From Rusavskia elegans (lineage: Eukaryota; Ascomycota; Lecanoromycetes; Teloschistales; Teloschistaceae), in the NCBI GenBank assembly GCA_011316305.1, contig SAUG01000025.1, positions 391,196 through 455,195 of the forward strand: DNA of 64,000 bases. Reading direction: 5' to 3'. Positions within the stretch are counted from its first letter, which is position 1. Every line of letters starts with the position of its first letter. Shown piece by piece: positions 44,342-55,400 of this stretch. The notes under the pieces are model-generated. The model did no database searches. It was not told the DNA's origin and was given only the letters and a program-made list of their open reading frames with translations. Position numbers and translations under genes: made by a program.

Positions 44342-45320
44342 ATGAGTTGGTTCCAGTTTGGCGTGACCACCGAAGTCACTACTGATGTTCAGCAATTCAC
44401 CTTCCGCCGTAGGTCATGTCCACTATCGTCATCATACTTTGACATTGCAAAAAGGCTCACCACCATAAATAGAACCCGTCCTTACAGGCAAGCGAGCAGA
44501 CATCGCCCAGGCCGCCTACGAAGCCGGCTTTGACTGTTCCGACCCAGACAAACTCGTCCATTTGATCGACGCTGTTGTGCTCGCAAACAACAAGTTCGGA
44601 TACCCTGACCGTTGGGATGGACCTGCCGCTTTCCAGTCCACGCTCTACCCGGACCATTGGACCGCTGCTCACGCATCTCGTAAGGAGTACACAACCGGCT
44701 TGAACGATTATGAAGATGTCGATAGGCATCCAGGTGTACCGGCCTTTGCTGCTTCCGCCGCCGACATCCTGAAAGATCTCAAGACCTGCAGGAAGTATGC
44801 ATATGCTTCCAATCGTGAGCCGCTCGGTGAACGAAGTGCGGCATCTCTGAACAAACGCACCTCTGCTCCCCTGCGGGACAAGCCGGCTAAGCGATTCAAG
44901 ACAGAGGTCACTGGCTCGTTCACCTACGTCTCAACCTCCACCACGCACGTCTCAAATGTTCGACACACCAGTCATCGTGCCCCGCCCCGTCCAACCGTCA
45001 GCAAGGCCTTGCGAGCCACAAGCCGTATCTTTCGACGTCCAGGTACCATTCCACGTCAACCAGATGCAATCACCGTCGGTACGGAGGACCTACTCAAGAG
45101 AGTCGCAGCAAAGATCAAGACGAACGTCCTGAGCGTCAACAACCACCGCGATGCTCTCAGAAACCGATGGGACGTGGACCATCACTTGAAGCTTCATTCC
45201 ATCACCGACTATCTCCGCACCGTAAATGACCACTTCACCCAGTCTGAAAAGGCCCTCGACGCCGCGGTACATGTCCTCGAGCGTTACATCTTAGAGCTGT
45301 ACATTGCTGAGGCAAGTTGA
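44342..45320 (+). CDS. Orphan protein of unknown function
   Basis: Two exons, 44342-44408 and 44488-45320; 299 residues. I recognise no family. The N-terminal half (MSWFQFGVTTEVTT, DIAQAAYEAGFDC, PDKLVHLIDAVVLANNKFGYPDRW) looks globular with mixed helix; the middle is basic and Ser/Thr-rich (KRFKTEVTGS), and the C-terminus is helical and charged (HLKLHSITDYLRTVNDHF, ending in an ERYILELYIAE helix). No signal peptide or membrane segment. The intron has a GTAGGT donor and CTTACAG acceptor and joins two frames cleanly. Codon use and length favour a real gene, but it could be lineage-specific. It follows the acyl-CoA dehydrogenase pseudogene. Confidence 0.6.
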
Positions 45321-46258
45321 TTACCTGCTCAACCTCATGAGGAGGCTTATTATCCATGTTTGGAGCTTGGACTTTGATATGTCACGTTCTAAGATAGGTG
45401 GAGGAATTCTGGGACCCTACGGGAAGTGCTGGTAATGGATTATGGTGTTCGAAGGTATCGGGCGAGGTATATGTGAAGATTCTGTACTTATGTGAAAGGG
45501 CACAGACGATGAGTCAAAGGCTTTCCTCTCCAGTGTTCGCTGAGCAGTACGGTGATTTTCGAAACGAATCAATGATGGACAAGAGGAAATCATTTTTTCA
45601 AGGTGATATGGGAGGAGGAGAGGGGGAAAGTAGCTATTGTCTAGAAGCATCCTTCAGCGTGTTCCATTCGCCTTACTGGCTGAGCCAGTCTGGCTTTCCC
45701 TCGCAAGAATCATTTGTACTCACACATCTGTCCAAGTGATCGATTGGACGATCTCCTTCTCGTGGTATCGCTTGTTGTAGGCCTCTTATTGTGAATTTTC
45801 TATTACAAGGCAGGACATAACACAACAAGTCTAGTACGGCAGATGGAACAGGCATTATAGCAGACGGAGGGCTCCCTCGTATACTCTACCGTATCCGGGC
45901 TCGCGTGAATTACATCACCACAATGACAACGAGCAGCAGAAATGTCTATGCTGAATAGTGTATGAGCTGTTCCATAATTCTGTCTACCTACATGCCGATT
46001 GGTTACTCGGCAGCAAACGGCCAAGAAGTAAAATACAAACGATTGGCATAGGAGTGTGGATCTTCACACTCTGTATTAGAAGAAAGGATACAGTTGTCCC
46101 ATTGTCGGTATGCTCGAGAATCCATGATTTGGTTGTGGCTGCTTGCTTCTGATCTCCACAAGCACCGTTTCCCCCTGCTTTTCGTTCCACTGTCGATAGA
46201 CTGGCCTCCATAGCTCGTGGGAGCTCAGGGGCTTGCAGCTGCCCAACGTAAACCACGT
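45321..46258. other. Convergent intergenic region
   Basis: 940 bp between the orphan gene (+) and the reticulon gene (-). The 45398-45739 open frame (113 codons) has no recognised features. Expected to hold two 3' UTRs. Confidence 0.45.
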
Positions 46259-47622
46259 TTAGGAAGCGGCTTCCGCCTGACCACCGAATTGCGACTTCTC
46301 GTACTGCTCTTGGTGAGGCATGACTCCCGCAGTTGGCTCCTGCTTTGGCGCGTGAGGGAAATCCGAGGAATTGTAAGCTGGGGCGGAGCCAGGGCCAGAT
46401 TTTGCTCCCGAATTTGCGAGTGATGGGGAGGTAGGAGATTTCCCACGGGCACTTCCAATGTAGTTTTGAGCTTTGGAGGTGTAGTCACCGGCATAACCCT
46501 TGACAGCCGATGTGGCGCGAAAGGTGTGATGACCGGCGAGGTCCTTGACCTGAGTGGCCTGGGAGTTCACCACGTTGGTTGCGTTCTCCAGATGGTGGTC
46601 AATGAGCTCCTTGTTGCTCGTATAGACGAGTGGACCGAGGTAGATCAGGGAAACGGCGATGAGCGAGAGTCCCCAGATTGGGGTAAACTTGATCAGCCAG
46701 TATGAGATGAGAGAGGCAACGAAAGCGGCAACGGTGTAGGCTGGCTTTTCAGCGAACAGGACACGCTGGAACTCAATGACGAAAAAGTTGATGAGCTGTT
46801 CCACATCTTCCAAGGATGCTTCAAGAGCCTCGCGGGGGATGGTATAGTACTTCTTGGGTCGGAAGGAGGATACCAAGCCCTGGGATAGGATCATCTTCCC
46901 GCCGAGCTCCGCAGCTGCGGTGCAGCCAAGCACAACGTAGAGCACCTTGAATGTCCATCGCAGGGCGGGTAGGTAGCGAGCGGCGAAGATGAACAGGACA
47001 GTGGATAGGAAGGAAATCGTGGTGGCGCGGGGGTTTTCCCAGCTTAGTAGGTTGTAGAAGAACGAATGGTAATCTGGAATCATGAGCAGGTGTACGAGTG
47101 GCAGGCAAGGAGGACGACATACGAGTCAGGGGCTGGCCAGTGACTGTGGACTTGTTGGGGGAAGTTCGTGAATCGGAAAGGTTGCGAAACTCTGAAGAAG
47201 TCTTCGCGCTCTGATTTCTGACATTGTCTGCAATAGGCCCTGGGGAAGGGTTAGATCCTAGCACACCGAAGCACACAATTCGGCAAGTATTAGCTGACCA
47301 TTGGTAACAGTATCCCTCACATTCTGGGTTGCAGGGTGATTCTGGACTGTGTTCATTGCTAAGGGCTCATGTCAATTATAGCTAGTCGAGAACGGAGAAG
47401 CGGAGACTGGCGGAGGAGTCAGCCAATTGCATCTGGTGCATCTGGTAGGCCGTGGGATGCTATCATTTTACTCACCCTACCATTGTATGCTGAGTCCTTT
47501 GCATTCTGCAAGGCGGGACTGCCGCTTTGGTTCTCCATGGGTGTGGATGATTGCAAGGTTGGAACTTTGAACTCGGACTGTTGTGGCAGCTGTCCCAGCT
47601 TGGGAGGGGTAGCGTCAGTCAT
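46259..47622 (-). CDS. RTN1: Reticulon-like ER membrane protein
   Basis: Four exons: 47622-47481, 47358-47299, 47239-47123 and 47073-46259; 377 residues. After a polar N-terminal region (about 110 residues, with NVRNQSAKTSSEF) comes the reticulon homology domain: GQPLTHYHSFFYNLLSWENP, a first long hydrophobic hairpin (TTISFLSTVLFIFAARYLP plus the following segment), the loop EALEASLEDVEQLINFFVIEFQRVLF, and a second hairpin (VAAFVASLISYWLIKFTPIW onwards). The tail is polar and ends with a Gln/Gly-rich stretch. Reticulons wedge into the ER membrane and shape tubules. Exons 2 and 3 were found by frame and by the continuity SAYNAMNTVQNHPATQ...VTNGPIADNV. An upstream in-frame Met at 47658 gives a hydrophobic lead and is judged less likely. 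Confidence 0.92.
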
Positions 47623-48082
47623 ATATGCTTGGATCAAGATGGAGATGATTGAGAGCAAGGAAAGTGCTCGGTACTTATAGGAGTAGAAGAGGGATGTTTG
47701 TGGTGATTGATGATGGTTGAGGAGTGTTCGACAACAGTAAATGCAGGTTTATTTGTGTCGTGTGCCTGATGAAGAGAACCAGCAAGTTTTTAAGCATCAA
47801 CGTCACTCAGTTGAGCCTCCGGATCCACTTGCCGATTTTAGTCCGTAACGTCCGTGCAGTTTACGGTTTTGGGCAGGATCTACCGAGCATGACTGAACGT
47901 TACTTTACTTACATTATTATTGCAACTGAGGAGTTGATGGCTCCATACTCCATATAAGAGAGAACATGGAGCACACCCACAAGCGACATATCACGGAGAG
48001 ACACTCCATGTTGGTTTTAAGGACCGGAGGGACTAGCATACAAAGGACAACGAACACCCCCCGTCATCATCTCCGTGCATCA
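47623..48082. other. RTN1 promoter / 3' flank of the APSES gene
   Basis: 460 bp between two minus-strand genes; nothing else recognised. Confidence 0.5.
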
Positions 48083-49537
48083 TCAGGCCGAAGCTCGGCG
48101 CCATTCTGTCGCACCTCCTTTGCGCTCAAAGACCCTTGCTTCCATCTTGAGCTCGAGCAATGCTTTCGCAGCCATTTCCTTAGCTGGAGGTGGTGCTTGA
48201 AAAGTATCCCCTGTCTCTCCGGGTGGAGTCCCGGTGAGGTGATCTTCCAACGAGTCCGATGACGAACTGTCTTCCTCCTCGTTCCTACATCTGGCTGGGT
48301 TGCGTTTACGCTTTCTGCAATCGTTGGAGAAGTCGCTCTCACTTCCCGTCTGGCTGGGTGCGTAAGCTCGGACATAGCTTTGCTCATACCGTCCCGGCAT
48401 GCCAGAGGAGCGAGGCGTTGCCAATTTGAACCGATATCTTGCCGGCTTTTGTGGCGAATAGATGCATGAATCGCTCCCGTCTGTGTCGGTTCCGTACCCA
48501 CTCTCGCTGTCTAGCTTCAGGGGTTTGGGCCGATTGTTCGCTGCAGTCCATCTCCTAGCTCCTGCGGATGATGGAGTCTCCGGCCTGCTTTCCATCTGCG
48601 GCCCTTGACCCAGGCCGTGGTCATTCTGGGCAGCCTTGATGCACTTGCGAACAACCATTGGTGCCACATGCATACTGTCAAAGCCCAGAGACCCAGGAGG
48701 GATGCACTGTGCTGGGAAGTCCAGTCCAAAGATCGGCGTCAACACGTATCGAATCCGGTAGCAGAATGTCGCTGCCACAGCTTTTGCTGCCTCGAAGGGC
48801 ATCCAATATCCTACTTGGATCAGTGGTCCGGCAGCATCTTCCTGGGAATGTTGAACATACCTTGAGCTGCCAAGGAACCCCCGGTGATACTATGACACAC
48901 TTCCTTCAATCCCGGATTCTTCCCCAGCATCCTTGCAGGCGTCGTCTAAACAAAGGTCAGACATCCTTTCTTTCAACGGAGGGCCCGTTCAATTACCTTG
49001 GGATACTCCAACGCCTTGAAGAATGGTGTGATCCGCACCAGCCCAATGTTGTAGTCCCACATTACCGTCTGTCTTTTGTCGTCATGTGGCATCTGGAAGG
49101 TGTATTGGAATACTGCTCATCGTCAGTCACAGTGTTCATTATCTCTTCCGGCGTGCTTTCGTACCATGAAAGCCTTCTCGACCTGTCTTGCTGAGAAATG
49201 ACTTCTTCTCACTGCGATACGGGACATGTTTGCAGTACTCGGCAATCTGGCCGATTGGATACACCTTGTACTTGCGGTGCTCGGCCGCGGCCTTATCGTC
49301 TTGGTACTCGCATGGCCAGTAGTTGACTTCAATCTGCGGTTTCCCTTTGACAAAAGTTGCTTCGTCTTTGCATAGCTTCTGCCTTTTCATGTGAGGGATG
49401 CGAGGAGATGCTTCCGGGGTGTAAAGTGTCGAACAGGGACTGGGGAGCGGGTTCTGCTGTTCGACCGCTGGTGCAAGAGGGTTCAAGAGGGAGGCGACGG
49501 ACAAGATGCTCCTCATTGTCGATGGATGATTTGACAA
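48083..49537 (-). CDS. APSES-type transcription factor, Xbp1-like
   Basis: Four exons: 49537-49165, 49112-48997, 48945-48861 and 48810-48083; 433 residues. The KilA-N/APSES DNA-binding domain spans exons 1-4, about residues 75-230: [78 protein letters not shown] and [13 protein letters not shown]. The C-terminal part is disordered, with an RKRKR basic cluster and acidic Ser/Asp/Glu stretches. The family includes yeast Xbp1, a stress- and starvation-induced repressor; targets here are unknown. Start is uncertain between Met 49537 and Met 49516 ([13 protein letters not shown]). The gene is followed upstream by almost 3 kb without a gene, as is common for regulated transcription factors. Confidence 0.88.
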
Positions 49538-52493
49538 GCAGCCGGGTGCGTGTGGTTGCGACTTGCTACGCAGACAGTAGATGCTACTCTGACGGACCTA
49601 ATCCGGAGTCAAGGTCAGGCTTAGGGATGGAGGAAAGATGTATTCGGAGCAGGGATTGGCCGATTGATATATTGACGAAGAAGGGCAGTTGCCAAGCCTT
49701 AACAGTGCAGCCCAAAGGACAACGTCTGAAAGACCATTCAGAGCGAAGCACGTTCTGCTTTGACGGACAGGAGGAATCGTGTTTCCCCTGCAGGGACGGA
49801 AAAGAGGAAGGAAAGAGAAGTAGCTCGATGCGAAACTGCAGATCGATTCTTTGTTGACCGATGTACGGCTTTTGATGCAGGTCCCGTTGGACCTTTTTCA
49901 GAATACAGCGATACGGTGAGATTGCATCTGTCCAAGCAGGGTTCAGAAGATCTGTGACTGCTTTCCCCCAGATACAGGAATATGCGGCTTAGCGTCAACT
50001 GCCGACACGGTCGAAGCAGCTCACCTTGTGGTAAGACAGCGGTGAGGCAAGTGCAGCATAGTTCGCGGGATCACTAAACTATGGGAAGATACTCAAGTGC
50101 TCTCTCAAACAGCTGGCTCCAAAGCAAAAATGTCGCCATCGTCAAGAGACCATGCAAGAACGCTGATCGGATTCCATGTCCTAGCACACCAAAACGTTTA
50201 CAAGAATCAAGCATGAGGCTCGAATAGCTCGTGGTAACAGCCGGGCAAGCACTCAACGTGCCGAAAGCGGCATGGGGTCTCCAGAGCGGGTGCTGGATCT
50301 CGAGATACCCTGGCAAAGTCCCCCAAAACCGCGTGTTGCCGATGCCCCAGCCTCAGACACGTAGGGGAGGTGTTTGGTTGGCATGGTCTAAGTCCTGGGC
50401 CAACTCGACATTTGTACGTTGGACTCCGTCAACTGACGTACGGACAAATCGATTTGCTCCAGATCTCGTGAGGAGCTACCTCGGTTTGTCTTTGGCCCTT
50501 CATCAGCCGTCCAGCTATCAATCAGACCAGATATCATCGCCACCTACGGACTGAGGTGTTGGCTGTCACTTCTTCCACCCGGAAAGCTGCAGTAAGGAGC
50601 TCCGGATAAATGCAGTGGCCGAGACAGGTGGTACAAAGAAAGCGTGCTCGTCACCAGAAGCAGCTCACGGCGACTCGATGCACGTGTGCCTGATTCTAAT
50701 TCAGCCCGAAGTTGCCGAATCGCTCATTGATATCCGGTGCGACGTCGAGGTTCCGGGTAGCATAGACAACGACAACGACAACAACAACAACAACGAGCAA
50801 GGTTTTTTGGTTCAATCTTGAGCCCAGTTATGCCGCCGCTGATATTACACCGCGTTCAAGGACCCAGTAATAGTAAAGGCTGCAGATGCTAAAGCATAAG
50901 TTCGCAGCATTCTCCCTTACCGCTCTTATGGACTTACCCCAAAGGATCGCTGCACATAGCCGTTAGCCATCTCTTTTGGGCACAAGAGCCATCTGAATGC
51001 CGAGAGAGAGCAAAGGGTGCTCTTACCACCAAACAAACCCAGCCCGTGGCTGATGCTCTTTCCCCCAAAGACGCAGCCTTGTGCAGACCCATAACAGCAA
51101 TCGGAGAAAAGGCACGGCCCCCAAAGAGATGCACCAAATGACGGCGAGATGCATCCTTTCTGGCACTTCTACGCACCCTGAAACTTGTTTCCAGAAGGCT
51201 CTTTGAGCCTTCCATGCATCTGCATGATTGGTACAGCCACATGGGCCATATGCCGAACCATCCTCCCGTTGGTCAGATTTGCCATGCTCCGTTGGGACTT
51301 TGTCTCAGGTCAGACGCTGATACCAGGTAGGTGGCTTCCCTTCGTCTCTCTGTCAGGTTTAGCGACCAAAGTCTTCCCCGGCAGTCAAGGCCCATGTCCT
51401 CCTCTATCCATTCGGATCAGCCATGTTCACCCCTACCATGTGGCTGCCAGCATTTGGAATGGGGATATTTTTGGTACTATCTGCGTGGAACAGGCTCCCC
51501 TTGACGGCAATACGTAATCAGTCGCTGGCATCGACAGAGAAGATAGCCAGAACCCCCGGAACGTCCGAGGTCGTGAGTGTTGCCGGAAAGCCATGACGCC
51601 CGAGGTTGAGTCTCTCCTCTTCCATCCAGCCTCACGGCTTCGCCAGACAGGGATACGCACGTCCTCTCGATTTTAGGAGAGCTAAGCTTGTGCTGTGATC
51701 GCAGCAATATTGATTCAACAGGTGCTTGGCCTATGCAGTGGCTGTTTCATGAGGGCAACTACCGCCTTTTCTTCCGACAGCGAGTCGGTTGGGACAGAAC
51801 ATTACCAGCGAGACCGATGCCTACGGGTCTCGTACGGCATTCCAAGATGGTCCTAAGCACTCCCAGAATCAAGCAAGCCGATCCAATGGGGATGCTTCAG
51901 AAGGTATCCCTTTCCCGTAAGCTAGAACCAGATCCATTGGAATTCTCCTCGGAAACCAATATCGTGTCGATTCGGTATCCAGAGAACAGAGTTGAGCTAG
52001 TAAGTTAGCTAGTTCTCCAGACAGGATGTTTTGACATGTCGGTAAGCTATTGACGGCTATCGTGCGTTGTTCATGAAGTTTATATCAGGCCCTTGATTTG
52101 CTAAAGGCCAGTTTGAAACACAAGGGGAAAATTCGTAGAGAGTCCGAGGGGGTGGAGTCGGTGTTTTCCAGGAAGCGTCGCATGGGAGGGTGCGGAGCGA
52201 CGGTTGCTGGAAGGGCTGGCTGTCGACTAGGAACTATAAGGACCAAGATATGTAACCTGGCAGCAGTGATGACACCGTCCAGTCACGAAAGATGATAGCT
52301 GAAAACGATATCATGATATCAAAGCTATCGTACACATGCAATTATCTCTTTGCCCAAATAGATGTCCTCTTGCTCAACCTATCCAGCCAGCCAACCCCAT
52401 TAAGCCAAGCTCATACCGCCAAAGAAGACCATTGAAGAGATAAAGGGACGAATCACCACCCCTTGAGAGACAACCGGTCAGCGTCAAGATCCC
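49538..52493. other. Long gene-free region upstream of the APSES factor
   Basis: Nearly 3 kb between the APSES factor start (minus strand) and the TOP2 stop. Open frames up to 110 codons exist (51185-51517, 51688-52008, 51477-51707) but several lack ATG starts and none shows a domain or intron structure. A CAACGA/CAA microsatellite lies at 50765-50796. It probably contains a long promoter or leader; a non-coding RNA or decayed element cannot be excluded. Confidence 0.5.
50765..50796. repeat. GACAAC/CAA microsatellite
   Basis: Tandem GACAAC units passing into CAA triplets in otherwise unique intergenic sequence. Confidence 0.75.
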
Positions 52494-55400
52494 TCAAAAA
52501 TCATCACTATCCTCCCCCTCAAACATCGCGCTCTCCTCCTCCTCCTCGTCTTCGTCCTCACTACCACTCTCCACAATCCAAGCCTTCTTCCCCGTCGTAG
52601 CAGCCGCCGCCCTCCTCGCTGGCCGTCGAGCCGCTACTCCCACTTCCTCAACCTCATCGTCGTCATCACTCATGATCTCATTCGCTACTTTCTCCACTTC
52701 ATCTTCCTCGTCGTCGCTATCATCCAGTACCGCCTTTGGTTTTTTCGCTTGCTTGGCTGCGTACGCCTTTGCTGCAGGACTCAGGGGCATTTTCTTGATG
52801 GGCGGTGGCGCCGCTGACGCCGCAAGCGCGTTCTTGACGGCGGCGGCTTTTGTCGCTTTCGGATTCCGTTTGGAGGGCTTTGAGGCCTCGGGTTTGGATG
52901 CTTTTGAGGTCGTCGCAGGTTTCGTTGTAGGTTTGGCGGGTGCTGTAGGTTTAGCGGCGGTTGCGGTTGCCATCATGGCGTCGAAGGAATCGTCCTCCTC
53001 GTCGCTGAGAACGGTGTGCTTGGCTGTCACGGTAGATCCTTTCTTGGTGGTTGGCGGAGCGAGTTTGCTGTAATCGGTATCATCGGCGCCATCGAAACTC
53101 GTCTCTCGTCTTGAGGCTTGTTTCTTCGGCAGACCGTGACTGCTCCCTGGTCGTGAGAGAGAAGATGTGGTGGAGAAGAGTGGTCGACTGGCGGACTCGG
53201 TTGAAGTACCATTGATGCCTTTCACCATCTTGCCCACATCGAACAGAAGGTCATCACCATTGTCATCGGATTCGCTGTCTAGACCATAGCTGACGGGCTT
53301 ACTGGCAGCAGCTCGTGCTCTCCGAGCTACTGGCTTGCGAACAACTTCCTCCTCCTCCTCATCATCTTCGTCCTCTGATATGGCTTGCTTCGCAGGAGCG
53401 GTCTTAAAGGGAGCTGCTGCAGCCTTGGCCTTCTGGAAGATTGGCGCAACGGGCGCTTCTGACGGAGAGGCATCCACATTCATCCATATGTCATCCGTAG
53501 CCTTCGCCTCGGGCTTGACTTCGGGCGCTGCTTTAGTTGCGACAGCCTTGAGCTTGGGATCTTTAGGTTTCGGTTGACTGGCTTTGGCCAGAGGCTCGGA
53601 AAGGAGGCCGCCCTTGGGTTTGGGCTGCTTGACCGCTGCTGTCTTTTTGGCAGCCTTCGATACACCAAAATCATCGTCGTCGGATCCATGGCCGTTTGCT
53701 TTGCGCTTTCTTGACGTTGGACCTGCAGCACCTATCCGGAGTTTCTGTGACGCTCGTCGACCCATTTTCATAACCTTCTTTCGCCTCCTATCCTCGTCTT
53801 CAAGCTGGAATCTCCATTCCTTGATAAATTCATCCAGATCAGCCTTCCACAGATCTTCTCGAGATTTCCTGACAAGGTCGTCAATCTCCAGTTCTCTATC
53901 GCCAATCTGTTTCTTCAGCTTCTCCACTCTCTCCTTCGTAAGCGACCAAAGGGGCATCTGCAGAATATTTTAGCTTTGTTATTGAGCTGGGATAGTATTC
54001 GGACTCACGCCTAGAAGATAGTCGTACGAGCTAGCTCCAGCGTCAACCTCTTCTTCATTTTCATCCTCATTGTCCGCGGTCGGCGCAAATCCACCTTGCT
54101 TACTAGCATCGACAGTCTTACCAATAGGCTTGAAATGCTTCGTCCTTAATTCAATGACAAGGTCTGCCTTTTTCTTCTTGGCGATTACTAATTGACCGTC
54201 GATAATCATCTGAATGAAGCGCATCTGGTTGGTGTACTTCTCGAGGTCTTGGGTTTTCTCGGATAACATGTGTGCCTGACAGGAATCAGCTTGACCTTTC
54301 TCGATCTTTGCAATTGATATTGTACCTTTCGTTTCTCATAGAACTTGATTCGAACACCATAGAATTCTTTTAAGATGTCTTCAACGGTTGCATACTTCGT
54401 GATGCGACCTTCTGGGTCGAAAGCAACAAGATTGGACGTCGCAAGGGTTTTGCTCAGCTTGAACTTCTCTTCCAGGCCTTCTTTCAGCGCAGCTTCCATG
54501 TACTTTTCTTCGATTCTGATGATGAAGTGCACATCCAGATGAGTGTTGTAATCATCGTAATCTTTGATGAACGAGGGAGTTTTCTCCGCCTTGAGAATCT
54601 CGACAAGCTTGTCTTTGAATTGCTGTGTCCACATCCTAATTGGCAATTCTGTGATCTCGATTTCATTGGCTGCCGTTTGTCGTATGATGCCGCTGAATTT
54701 GTACCTATCTGGTCCCATAGGGGTGACTGCCCCTTTGAAATCACGGAACCATGGAATCATTGGCTTCAGAGGCTCGCCATCCATCATAAGCTTGAGGTTC
54801 TCTACAATCTCTTCGGGGTTGTAGTTAGGGATGGATGAGCTCCAGCCTGTTCCGATGCCGTCGGCACCGTTGACCAAGACCATAGGGACCACCGGGACAT
54901 ACATCTCAGGCTCGATCGTACGTTCGTCATCAGTATTGTATGTCAGCAGTGGCTCGTCAGCGCTGTGAAAGATACGTCTTGCAAACGGAGAGAGACGCGT
55001 ATAGATGTATCGAGCGCTGGCGGTGTCGTTACCCCCTTCAAGTCGACTACCAAAGTTTCCGCTTGGTTCAAGGCAATTGATGTTATTCGAGCCGACGAAA
55101 GTCTGGGCAAGGCCAACGATGGTGGACTGCAAGGAGGTCTCGCCATGCTGGTATGCAGTAAGTCCTGAGACAGAGCCTGCTAGTTCGACGACCTTCATGT
55201 CCTTTTTGAGGTTCTTTTTGAAGCAAGTATACAGCACTTTTCGCTGCCCAGGTTTCAGACCATCGACTACAGAGGGAATTGAACGCATATTATCCGCCAT
55301 ACTGAATAGGATAAGCTCCTTGTTGACGAAATCGGTGTAGGTGATCTGGTTGGAGGAATGATCAAGGTAAGTCCCCGGCTTGAACTGGCGCAGCCATTCT

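Noticed and set aside
51688..52008. 106-codon frame in the long intergenic region
   Set aside because: Begins at a TTG codon and has no domain or introns.
49538..52493. Several CCCCT/AGGGG (STRE-like) pentamers upstream of the Xbp1-like gene
   Set aside because: I found about four, while roughly six are expected by chance in 3 kb on two strands; no enrichment.
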